A DNA stretch of 5,961 nucleotides, from positions 1 to 5,961 of the forward strand of contig DAOWNV010000184.1 of assembly GCA_030642405.1 (NCBI GenBank). The letters are read 5' to 3'. Under the pieces are notes generated by a model. The model was not told where the DNA came from. It did no database searches and saw nothing but the letters and a program-made list of their open reading frames with translations. Made by a program: the position numbers and the translations under genes. Within the stretch, counting starts at the first letter, position 1, and each line of letters starts with the position of its first letter. This DNA is from Desulfosarcina sp. GTDB lineage: Bacteria > Desulfobacterota > Desulfobacteria > Desulfobacterales > Desulfosarcinaceae. Shown here in pieces: positions 1 through 5,961 of the stretch.

Positions 1-350
1 GCATATCCACCCACTGAAATCACCAAATCAGCCTGGGAGTTGACAAAAATTCGGCGAGAGTGAAGCATGGCACCGGGAATTTTCATTATCGCCTGCAACC
101 TTGACCACAATCCTCTTCCTTTGATCCCTTCAATATTGATTGTTTTTTGGGGAAATCCTGCATGGTCGAGGACTTCTTTTTCCAGGGGACGGCCCGAGCC
201 TACAAAAAGAATCCGATTTCGGTCGTCTTCTTCAGCAAACGCCTGTCCCACGGCAATACCGGGAAAGAGGTGCCCTCCGGTACCACCACCAGCGACAATC
301 ACCGTAATAGGTCGCCGGCAAAAAGATTTCAATTCCTCAACACATTGCAT
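1..350 (-). CDS. murG: MurG, UDP-GlcNAc:lipid I GlcNAc transferase, N-terminal part (runs off the window)
   Basis: MurG transfers GlcNAc from UDP-GlcNAc to lipid I at the cytoplasmic face of the inner membrane, making lipid II. Only the first 116 residues are present and the frame is still open at base 1. The N-terminal glycosyltransferase fold is clear: the glycine-rich loop GGGTGGHLFPG starts at residue 21, a second strand and loop FVGSGRPLEKE lies near 49-59, EGIKGRG near 74-80, and VISVGGY at 110-116, where the family has its second glycine-rich loop. The ATG at 350 was chosen because GGAG sits 6 nt upstream and an in-frame stop lies at 366-368. This leaves about 15 residues before the first strand, somewhat longer than usual for MurG; a TTG at 360-362 or 330-332 is a weaker alternative. 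The start lies inside ftsW (14-nt overlap), suggesting coupled translation. Identity is secure; only the C-terminal sugar-nucleotide domain is out of view. Confidence 0.95.
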   Translation of the reverse strand, partial: MQCVEELKSFCRRPITVIVAGGGTGGHLFPGIAVGQAFAEEDDRNRILFVGSGRPLEKEVLDHAGFPQKTINIEGIKGRGLWSRLQAIMKIPGAMLHSRRIFVNSQADLVISVGGY

Positions 351-1461
351 CCCGTGCTCCAATGTTCATCATGATCCCTACCGCAGCCATGTTGATCAGC
401 AGGCTTGTTCCCCCATAGCTGAGAAACGGCAATGTAAGTCCTTTGGTGGGCAGCATTCCCAAAGCGACGCCCATGTTGATGCATACCTGCAGCCCCAATG
501 CTACCGTGAGGCCCATGGCCAAAAATGCCCCGAAAGAATCGTTTGCATTCCGAGCGATGTGAATTCCCCTCATCAGCATAATTCCATAAAGCAGAATCAC
601 GACCATGACGCCGACAAGTCCCAACTCTTCACCCACAACGGAAAATATGAAATCCGTGTGAGGCTCTGGAAGATAAAATAATTTTTGATATCCTTTTCCT
701 ATACCGGCACCGGTAATCCCTCCTGAACCGAATGCCATAAGAGAGTGAACAATTTGGTACCCTTCATCTGACGTATATTTCCAAGGATCCCAAAAACTCA
801 TCAGCCGTTTTACACGATACTCGGCTTGTATAATAAACAACCAGGCCATCGGCGCAAGAACAAGAATTACCGACAGCAAATGGCTAATGCGGCAGCCGCC
901 GACAAACAGCATGATCCATGTCAAAGCGGAAAAAACAACCACGGACCCGAAATCAGGCTGAGCCATAAGCAATAGAGAAAAAAGACCCAGAACAAGAAAG
1001 TGCGGGAAAAAGCCTACGTAGAAATCCCGTACTTGTTCATCCTTTTTGCTCATGGAGTATGCCATATAGATAACTAAAGCCAACCGGGCCAATTCAGACG
1101 GCTGAAACCGGACAGGTCCGAGCTGCAGCCAGCGGGCTGCCCCGCCGACACTCACTCCCAAATCGGTAAAAGCCACAATCGCCAGCATCACGACAACCAC
1201 CGCCAGCATCGGATAGGTTAAAGGTCGGTACACACGAAAGGGAATATAACTGAAAGCCACCAATACGATTATACCCACGAGAGCAAAAGCAGCCTGCCTT
1301 TTTAAAAAATAGTAATCGCTGCCGAACCTTTCGAGGGCCAGCGCGGAGCTGGCGCTGTATACCATCACAATCCCCATGCCTACGAGCAGCAGAACAGGAA
1401 ACAGAAGCCCGAGATCATATGCTATCGGTTGCACCCTATTTCGTTTGACCGCCGTTCTCAT
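337..1461 (-). CDS. ftsW: FtsW, septal SEDS-family peptidoglycan glycosyltransferase
   Basis: FtsW is the SEDS polymerase of the divisome; it polymerises lipid II into septal glycan together with a class B penicillin-binding protein. The 374-residue product is mostly membrane, with about ten hydrophobic segments starting near residue 18 and ending near 368. Family landmarks are all present: RFQPSELARL (118-127), QPDFGS (168-173), the long extracytoplasmic loop with EGYQIVHSLMAFGSGG (233-248), LPEPHTDFIFSVVGEELG (264-281), and the C-terminal SEDS signature around residues 328-352 ending PFLSYGGTS. Asp270 in HTDFIF matches the aspartate proposed as catalytic in this family. The position between murD and murG favours FtsW over RodA or SpoVE. 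The frame extends to an ATG at 1536, but the ATG at 1461 is preferred: GAGAGG lies 5 nt upstream, it forms an ATGA overlap with the murD stop, and the extra 25 residues are not FtsW-like. The protein ends a few residues after the last membrane segment. Confidence 0.96.
   Translation of the reverse strand: MRTAVKRNRVQPIAYDLGLLFPVLLLVGMGIVMVYSASSALALERFGSDYYFLKRQAAFALVGIIVLVAFSYIPFRVYRPLTYPMLAVVVVMLAIVAFTDLGVSVGGAARWLQLGPVRFQPSELARLALVIYMAYSMSKKDEQVRDFYVGFFPHFLVLGLFSLLLMAQPDFGSVVVFSALTWIMLFVGGCRISHLLSVILVLAPMAWLFIIQAEYRVKRLMSFWDPWKYTSDEGYQIVHSLMAFGSGGITGAGIGKGYQKLFYLPEPHTDFIFSVVGEELGLVGVMVVILLYGIMLMRGIHIARNANDSFGAFLAMGLTVALGLQVCINMGVALGMLPTKGLTLPFLSYGGTSLLINMAAVGIMMNIGARDAMC
357..360 (-). promoter_or_regulatory. 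Ribosome binding site of murG
   Basis: GGAG on the minus strand lies 6 nt before the murG ATG at 350, inside the 3' end of ftsW. It is the main reason for choosing that ATG over the TTG codons on either side. Confidence 0.55.
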
Positions 1462-2849
1462 TGAAGCCTCTCTACAATTTCTCTGAACCGATTCCCCCTG
1501 TGGACATAGTTGTCGAACATATCGAAACTGGCACAAGCCGGAGAAAAAAGGACGGCCTCACCGGGTTTAGCTGCGTTCAATGCCTTCTCCACCGCCTCTT
1601 CCAGAGATACCGCAGACAGGGCCTTTTCATGGCATGCATCGGAAAGGGCAAATAAGATCTCATCTTTGGCCTCTCCCATGACGACCAATGTTTTTACACG
1701 ATGACGGATCGATGGCTGCAGCAGCGTAAAATCGCCCTTTTTATTTTGTCCACCCATGATCAAGACCACCGGAGTATCGAAACACTCCAATGCCCGCCTG
1801 ACCGCATCCACATTGGTCGCCTTGGAGTCATTGAAAAAGTGGATACCGTCTATTTCTCCAACTTTTTCCAGGCGATGGGAAAGACCCTGATATTCGTCGA
1901 TGGTCTGCTGAATTCCTTCATCAGTTGCATCATGTCTCAAAGCGGCCAAACAGGCTGCCGCGAGGTTCTCCCGGTTATGGGGTCCCGTAAGACCAGTATG
2001 ATCTAACGTGAAACTGTTTCTACGGCGGCCTTTTTCGAACAGCTGAATCTTGTTCTCCAGGATTTGGGCACCGTCGGCGACAACCTGATCTGAAAACAAC
2101 AGTCGGACAGCCCGCGGTGGACGATTGTTCATCATTTCCGTGATGGTGGCATCCATGGAATTCACAATTGCAGTGTCGGTGGGACGCTGATTGTTGAAAA
2201 TTCGCCACTTGGATTCAGCGTAAGCGGTGAAATTCACATAACGGTCCAAATGGTCTTCAGTAATATTTAGCATCACCGCTGTTTCAGGCCGAAAATCCAT
2301 TGCAGTGTCCAGTTGAAAACTACTGACTTCCGCAACGACAACATCGGCAATCGGGCTGTCTCCGTCCAAATATGAAATCAAAGGAGTTCCGATGTTGCCA
2401 CCGACAAATACCCGTTTGCCGCTGTTTTCCAACATCTTTCCTACCAACTCAGTCGTTGTGGTTTTTCCATTGGTGCCCGTAATTGCTATCATTGGTTCTG
2501 CAATCATCCCGGCAGCCAGCGCCATTTCACCGACGACCGAAACACCCTTTGCTCTTGCCGATTCAAGGATCGGCAACCTATGGGGCACACCTGGGCTTAT
2601 GACAACCAGATCCGCCCTTGTAAAATCCTTTTCATCATGCCTGCCCAGTCTGAAACGAACATCCCATCCATCCAACGCCTCAACTGACGCTTTGAGGGAA
2701 TCTGCCGAGGCGTTGTCCGTCACCGTCACTCCGGCTCCCTGTTTCACAAGAAAACGAGCTGTCGCCTCCCCTGAACGGCCGAGACCCATTACGACTACTT
2801 GTTTGTTTTTTAATTCAATGGGTTGCAACTGTACCTGCACTTTATCCAA
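1458..2849 (-). CDS. murD: MurD, UDP-MurNAc-L-alanine:D-glutamate ligase
   Basis: MurD is the cytoplasmic ATP-dependent ligase that adds D-glutamate to UDP-MurNAc-L-Ala. The 463-residue frame has the three Mur ligase domains. The N-terminal UDP-binding domain has GLGRSG (22-27) and SPGVP (85-89). The central ATPase domain has the P-loop ITGTNGKTT (123-131), EVSSFQL (174-180), NITEDHLDRY (195-204) and Lys214 in SKWRIF, which aligns by eye with the carbamylated lysine of E. coli MurD. The third domain has HRLE (325-328), NDSKATN (340-346) and SPACASFDMF (436-445). The GPHNREN block (289-295) joins the second and third domains. The start is uncertain. No ATG is available between the in-frame stop at 2862-2864 and residue 21, so the start must be TTG at 2849, GTG at 2840 or TTG at 2828. 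The last would give 456 residues, nearer the usual family length of about 440-450. The stop overlaps the ftsW ATG by 4 nt. Confidence 0.95.
   Translation of the reverse strand: MDKVQVQLQPIELKNKQVVVMGLGRSGEATARFLVKQGAGVTVTDNASADSLKASVEALDGWDVRFRLGRHDEKDFTRADLVVISPGVPHRLPILESARAKGVSVVGEMALAAGMIAEPMIAITGTNGKTTTTELVGKMLENSGKRVFVGGNIGTPLISYLDGDSPIADVVVAEVSSFQLDTAMDFRPETAVMLNITEDHLDRYVNFTAYAESKWRIFNNQRPTDTAIVNSMDATITEMMNNRPPRAVRLLFSDQVVADGAQILENKIQLFEKGRRRNSFTLDHTGLTGPHNRENLAAACLAALRHDATDEGIQQTIDEYQGLSHRLEKVGEIDGIHFFNDSKATNVDAVRRALECFDTPVVLIMGGQNKKGDFTLLQPSIRHRVKTLVVMGEAKDEILFALSDACHEKALSAVSLEEAVEKALNAAKPGEAVLFSPACASFDMFDNYVHRGNRFREIVERLQ
1467..1472 (-). promoter_or_regulatory. Ribosome binding site of ftsW
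   Basis: GAGAGG on the minus strand lies 5 nt before the ftsW ATG at 1461, within the last codons of murD. It decides in favour of this start rather than the in-frame ATG at 1536, which would overlap murD by 79 nt. Confidence 0.65.
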
Positions 2850-2889
2850 AATAAATGGGATTCAGGTATCAAAACGCTTACCTTAAACA

Positions 2890-3969
2890 TTACCGCAACT
2901 TCAGCGTACTCATCGAAACCAGCGCCAGGGCTATGGCAATAATCCAGAACCGAACTATCACCTTGGGTTCCGGCCATCCTTTCAATTCAAAATGGTGGTG
3001 AATAGGAGCCATTCGGAAGATACGCCTCCCTTTGGTCAATTTAAAAAAGCCCACCTGAAAAATAACGGACAGGGCTTCGATCACGAACAACCCTCCCACA
3101 ACCAGAAGCAGGATCTCCTGTTTGGTGATCACAGCCACTGTTCCCAAGGATGCGCCCAGGGAAAGAGAACCCACGTCTCCCATAAACACCTGGGCAGGAT
3201 ATGCATTGAACCATAAAAAGCCCAACCCTGCACCGGCCAAGGCACCGCAATAAACAGTAATCTCACCGCATCCCGGTATCGATGTAATCTGCAGGTATTC
3301 AGCAATTCGTGCATGGCCGGCAACATAGGAAAAGATCATATACGTTACAGCAGCAATTGTTACCGGTCCGATTGCCAGTCCATCCAGCCCATCCGTCAGG
3401 TTCACGGCGTTTGAGGCACCGACAATCACCAAAGCGGCAAAGAAAATGTACCCCCAACCCGGATCAGGCTGCAACTTTTTGAAAAAGGGAACGCTTATTT
3501 TTGTTGGAAACTCGGGCACAAGGTAGGCCAACAGCCCGATTACCATCGCTAAAGCCATTTGCAGGGCCAACTTCTGACGGGGTGTGAGACCTAAATTTCG
3601 TTTTTTTACCTGCATTAGGTAATCGTCGATAAATCCGATGGCACCAAAACCCAGTGTGGCCAGCAAAGCGATCCAAACAAAATAGTTTGTCAAGTCGGTC
3701 CAGAGCAGGGTGGAACCCACCGTTGCAAAAATAATCAACACACCGCCCATCGTGGGCGTACCTGCTTTTTTCAAATGGTCTTTCGGGCCGTCCTCTCGAA
3801 TGTATTGCCCGATCTGCATCATGGATAGGCGGCGAATCACCCAGGGTCCGAGAAGAAAACAGATGAGAAAGGCCGTAAGGCTTGCATAGATGGTCCGAAA
3901 GGTAATGTATCGGAACACATTGAAGGCTACAAAAGTTGTATGCAGCGGATATAGAAGGTAGTAGATCAT
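2890..3969 (-). CDS. mraY: MraY, phospho-MurNAc-pentapeptide transferase (lipid I synthase)
   Basis: MraY is the integral membrane enzyme that transfers phospho-MurNAc-pentapeptide from the UDP-linked precursor to undecaprenyl phosphate, making lipid I. At 359 residues it matches the family length (about 360). Hydrophobic segments alternate with the conserved cytoplasmic motifs: KAGTPTMGG (68-76), the Asp pair D115-D116 in [18 protein letters not shown] (187-199) with D193, [15 protein letters not shown] (255-269) with D265, and APIHHHFE (321-328) carrying the three-histidine motif. All residues expected for Mg2+ and nucleotide binding are present. The ATG at 3969 is the only usable start: an in-frame stop lies at 3994-3996 and no ATG, GTG or TTG falls between them. 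Its own ribosome binding site is weak. A five-codon ORF with a better site ends across the start codon. It sits 76 nt after murF and 40 nt before murD. Confidence 0.97.
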   Translation of the reverse strand: MIYYLLYPLHTTFVAFNVFRYITFRTIYASLTAFLICFLLGPWVIRRLSMMQIGQYIREDGPKDHLKKAGTPTMGGVLIIFATVGSTLLWTDLTNYFVWIALLATLGFGAIGFIDDYLMQVKKRNLGLTPRQKLALQMALAMVIGLLAYLVPEFPTKISVPFFKKLQPDPGWGYIFFAALVIVGASNAVNLTDGLDGLAIGPVTIAAVTYMIFSYVAGHARIAEYLQITSIPGCGEITVYCGALAGAGLGFLWFNAYPAQVFMGDVGSLSLGASLGTVAVITKQEILLLVVGGLFVIEALSVIFQVGFFKLTKGRRIFRMAPIHHHFELKGWPEPKVIVRFWIIAIALALVSMSTLKLR

Positions 3970-3983
3970 TTGGTCTTTTTCAT
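3966..3983 (-). other. Five-codon mini-ORF (MKKTK) overlapping the mraY start
   Basis: The minus strand reads ATG AAA AAG ACC AAA TGA, and its TGA overlaps the mraY ATG in an ATGA arrangement. An AAAAGG motif lies 6 nt before the mini-ORF ATG, better placed for it than for mraY, whose ATG is 20 nt from the motif. It may serve to bring ribosomes to mraY by termination and reinitiation. A function for the peptide itself is not implied. It could be chance, since the region is A-rich. Confidence 0.35.
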
Positions 3984-3989
3984 TTCCAA

Positions 3990-3995
3990 CCTTTT
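3990..3995 (-). promoter_or_regulatory. Shine-Dalgarno-like site ahead of the mini-ORF/mraY start
   Basis: AAAAGG on the minus strand is 6 nt before the mini-ORF ATG (3983) and 20 nt before the mraY ATG (3969). It is the best ribosome binding motif in the murF-mraY gap. The rest of the 76-nt gap (3970-4045) is AT-rich, with only 19 G/C bases, and holds no gene or clear terminator. Confidence 0.4.
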
Positions 3996-4045
3996 ATGAA
4001 AAAAAGAATTCAATAATATATCTTTAGGATTCAGTTACCTTAATC

Positions 4046-5470
4046 TCAGGAAAAGGATTCACCTTTTGCCCAACGACAGATGGATTCAACCACCGTCTCC
4101 ATCTTCATCCCCCGTGAACCTTTTACAAGAATCAGATCACCGGGCTCAAGCCGGTGGTTCAACGCTTCTACAATTTCGTCCTTGGTACCTGCAATAATCT
4201 GATCTGCCGGCATTTTTCCTGCTATAGCACCATCAGCCACATCGGCAGCGAAATCGCCGACAACGAGCAACCAATCAATTTGGGCCTCACCGGCTACCCG
4301 GCCGACTTTCCTGTGAAGATCCTTCGACTGCGGACCAAGTTCCAGCATATCTCCGAGCACCGCGATGGTTCTTCGACTTTCTCGCATACGGGCCAACGTC
4401 TTGATGGCCGCAGCCATTGAGCTGGGGTTGGCATTGTAGGTATCGTCCACCAAGCAAAGATCACGGTTCAGCAAACGGATCCCCATCCGTCCCACTGCCG
4501 GGGAAAAGGCTTCCAGCCCTTTTTTGATTTTATTGAGAGACACTCCCAAAACCTCACCGGCAGCTGCCGCCGCCAGCGCATTGGAAACCATCACCCGAGC
4601 CGGTGTTGACAGGGAAATATCAATACAACCGGATGGGGTAATAAGGGTAAAAGCAGTTTTCCCATCGATCAGGCGGACATCTTCGGCCCGGATATCGGCC
4701 TGCGGGTCCATGCCGAAAAAAAGTACGGACATGTCCGTTGCTTCAGCCAGTCTCTTCACACGTGGATCGTCTATATTTAAAATGGCCGTGCCACCGAAAC
4801 GAAGCGTATGAAGAAGTTCTCCTTTGGCTCGGGCCACGTTCTCTATACTACCCAATCCCTCCAAATGGACCGATCCCACATTGGTGATGACACCTACGTC
4901 CGGTTCACTGATCCGTCCAAGGTGATCGATTTCACCGGTATGGTTCATGCCCATTTCCAGTACGGCTACCTGGTGGGACGATGAGAGCCGGAGCAGCGTT
5001 AGGGGCAAACCGATGTGATTGTTCAGATTCCCGCTGGTGCTCAAGGTCACAAAGGATTGGGAAAGGACTTTCTCCATGAGGGTGCGAGTGGATGTTTTGC
5101 CATTGGATCCGGTAATCGCCAGCACCTTCAGATCTCCACGGTTCCGATTGAATCGAGCCAGATTTCCCAAGGATCGCGTGGTGTCCTTAACCGCCACACA
5201 GGCAATTCCTTCGACTTTCATCCGGCTGAGGGGAATATCGGCAACCTGTTTTCCATTCACTACTACCCCTTTTACCCCGCGATCCAACACATCGGTCACA
5301 TATCTGTGACCATCATGGATATCTCCGACAATGGCCACAAAAAGGAGGTTCTCGTCAATGTTGCGGGAATTGATGCCAATACCACCAAATGCCCTATCCA
5401 TCGACCCCGACAGTAATGATCCGCCGGTAGCCCGAATCACCTGGGTTGTTGACCATGCGTAGGGTGTCAT
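4046..5470 (-). CDS. murF: MurF, UDP-MurNAc-tripeptide:D-alanyl-D-alanine ligase
   Basis: MurF is the cytoplasmic ATP-dependent ligase that adds D-Ala-D-Ala to the UDP-MurNAc-tripeptide, completing the pentapeptide used by MraY. The 474-residue product has the full three-domain layout. The N-terminal domain has INSRNI (33-38) and LLFVAIVGDIHDGH (42-55). The ATPase domain has the P-loop ITGSNGKTST (119-128), NLNNHIGLPLTLL (148-160), EMGMNHTGEI (172-181), ITNVGSVHLE (195-204) and Lys216 in ARAKGEL, the expected carbamylated lysine position. The C-terminal domain has DDTYNANPSSM (342-352), LGDMLELG (372-379) and KGSRGMKME (450-458). NLNNHIG and DDTYNANP set it apart from MurC, MurD and MurE. The ATG at 5470 gives a normal MurF N-terminus and lies 4 nt after the murE stop. 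The nearest AAGG is 11 nt upstream, a rather long spacing, so coupling to murE translation is plausible. Confidence 0.96.
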   Translation of the reverse strand: MTPYAWSTTQVIRATGGSLLSGSMDRAFGGIGINSRNIDENLLFVAIVGDIHDGHRYVTDVLDRGVKGVVVNGKQVADIPLSRMKVEGIACVAVKDTTRSLGNLARFNRNRGDLKVLAITGSNGKTSTRTLMEKVLSQSFVTLSTSGNLNNHIGLPLTLLRLSSSHQVAVLEMGMNHTGEIDHLGRISEPDVGVITNVGSVHLEGLGSIENVARAKGELLHTLRFGGTAILNIDDPRVKRLAEATDMSVLFFGMDPQADIRAEDVRLIDGKTAFTLITPSGCIDISLSTPARVMVSNALAAAAAGEVLGVSLNKIKKGLEAFSPAVGRMGIRLLNRDLCLVDDTYNANPSSMAAAIKTLARMRESRRTIAVLGDMLELGPQSKDLHRKVGRVAGEAQIDWLLVVGDFAADVADGAIAGKMPADQIIAGTKDEIVEALNHRLEPGDLILVKGSRGMKMETVVESICRWAKGESFS

Positions 5471-5474
5471 GTTT

Positions 5475-5961
5475 TCACACGCCTTTTCCGATAATAGAGG
5501 CCAAAACGGTTCTGGCTATTTCCCGATCATCAAAAGGAATGGTTTTATCGGCCAGGATCTGATAGGTTTCATGTCCTTTGCCTGCGATAAGTACGGTATC
5601 TCCGTTCTCGGCCGCGCTGATGGCCGTTTCTATCGCCTTTTTCCGATCGCTCTCCACAAGATATCCCGGAGCCTGCCGGCAGTGGTCCATATCAGCTATA
5701 TTCAGACGTCGGATGCAGGCCTGTCGAACCCCTTCTTCCACCTGGGAGATAATGGCCAAAGGATCTTCGGAACGGGGATTGTCCGAAGTGATTACCGCCA
5801 AATCGCTATACTGGGCGGCTATTTTGCCCATCACCGGCCTTTTGCTGTTGTCCCGATCTCCGCCACAACCGAATACCGTGATCAAACGGCCGGGTGTCAA
5901 GGGACGCAAGGCGGCAATAGCGTTTTCCAAAGCATTGGGGGTATGGGCATAATCAACGAAA
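5475..5961 (-). CDS. murE: MurE, UDP-MurNAc-dipeptide:meso-diaminopimelate ligase, C-terminal part (5' end outside the window)
   Basis: MurE adds the third stem-peptide residue to UDP-MurNAc-L-Ala-D-Glu in the cytoplasm. Only the last 161 residues are here; the frame is open through base 5961 and no start codon belongs to this segment (an apparent start near 5930 is an internal TTG leucine codon). The fragment opens with [12 protein letters not shown], the junction between the ATPase and C-terminal domains. [16 protein letters not shown] follows (residues 30-45 of the fragment), then [10 protein letters not shown] (58-67) and GKGHETYQ (127-134). DNPR (bases 5772-5783) is the motif of meso-diaminopimelate-specific MurE; lysine-specific enzymes carry a different sequence there. 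The Gly and Glu of GKGHE also contact diaminopimelate in the E. coli enzyme. The stop is 4 nt before the murF ATG, so the two are very likely co-transcribed. Confidence 0.95.
   Translation of the reverse strand, partial: FVDYAHTPNALENAIAALRPLTPGRLITVFGCGGDRDNSKRPVMGKIAAQYSDLAVITSDNPRSEDPLAIISQVEEGVRQACIRRLNIADMDHCRQAPGYLVESDRKKAIETAISAAENGDTVLIAGKGHETYQILADKTIPFDDREIARTVLASIIGKGV

Noticed and set aside
67..681. Plus-strand open frame of 204 codons opposite murG and ftsW
   Set aside because: It lies antisense to two well-supported genes, has low-complexity composition with no recognisable domain, and no convincing ribosome binding site. It is a frame shadow.
1462..1536. Longer ftsW starting at ATG 1536
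   Set aside because: The added 25 residues would overlap murD by 79 nt and do not resemble an FtsW N-terminus. The ATG at 1461 has a good ribosome binding site and the typical ATGA overlap.
2392..2886. Plus-strand open frame of 164 codons opposite murD
   Set aside because: It is fully antisense to the conserved N-terminal half of MurD and has no family motifs; the openness follows from murD codon use.
3991..4035. Possible terminator between murF and mraY (run of seven T on the minus strand)
   Set aside because: The T run is preceded only by a very short AT-rich pairing (GAAT with ATTC), with no GC-rich stem, so it does not look like an intrinsic terminator.
5015..5416. Plus-strand open frames of 133 and 96 codons opposite murF
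   Set aside because: Two frames overlap each other and are antisense to conserved MurF motifs, with no domain evidence.
5928..5930. Apparent start codon of a 151-residue protein at 5930
   Set aside because: It is a TTG leucine codon within the conserved MurE segment [10 protein letters not shown]; the frame continues upstream beyond the window.

Overview
The window is one uninterrupted minus-strand segment of a division and cell wall (dcw) cluster. In transcription order, from the high-coordinate end to the low, it reads murE (3' part), murF, mraY, murD, ftsW and murG (5' part). Every recognisable gene lies on the minus strand, and I see no gene on the plus strand, no RNA gene, no mobile element and no CRISPR array. 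The gene order is the conserved bacterial one. MurE carries the DNPR motif of meso-diaminopimelate-adding ligases, which points to a Gram-negative-type peptidoglycan. The protein sequences look most like Desulfobacterota/Deltaproteobacteria of roughly balanced GC content. That lineage call is an impression from sequence style and was not tested by a search.

Layout: 5475-5961 is the C-terminal 161 residues of MurE, open at the window edge. A 4-nt gap follows, then murF (4046-5470). Next is a 76-nt AT-rich gap (19 G/C of 76) containing a five-codon mini-ORF, then mraY (2890-3969). A 40-nt gap leads to murD (1458-2849, probably with a non-ATG start). ftsW (337-1461) overlaps murD by 4 nt in an ATGA arrangement. 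The 5' end of murG (1-350) overlaps ftsW by 14 nt. No terminator is visible between any two genes, so one polycistronic transcript is likely.

The genes form a pathway. MurE adds the third amino acid to UDP-MurNAc-dipeptide and MurF adds D-Ala-D-Ala. MraY moves the phospho-MurNAc-pentapeptide to undecaprenyl phosphate, giving lipid I, and MurG adds GlcNAc, giving lipid II. MurD acts earlier, adding D-Glu before MurE. FtsW is the septal SEDS glycosyltransferase that polymerises lipid II.

The content is ordinary core genome. The points worth a second look are translational: a mini-ORF whose stop overlaps the mraY start, a murD gene with no usable ATG, and an extended N-terminus on MurG. I found no evidence of an undescribed system.
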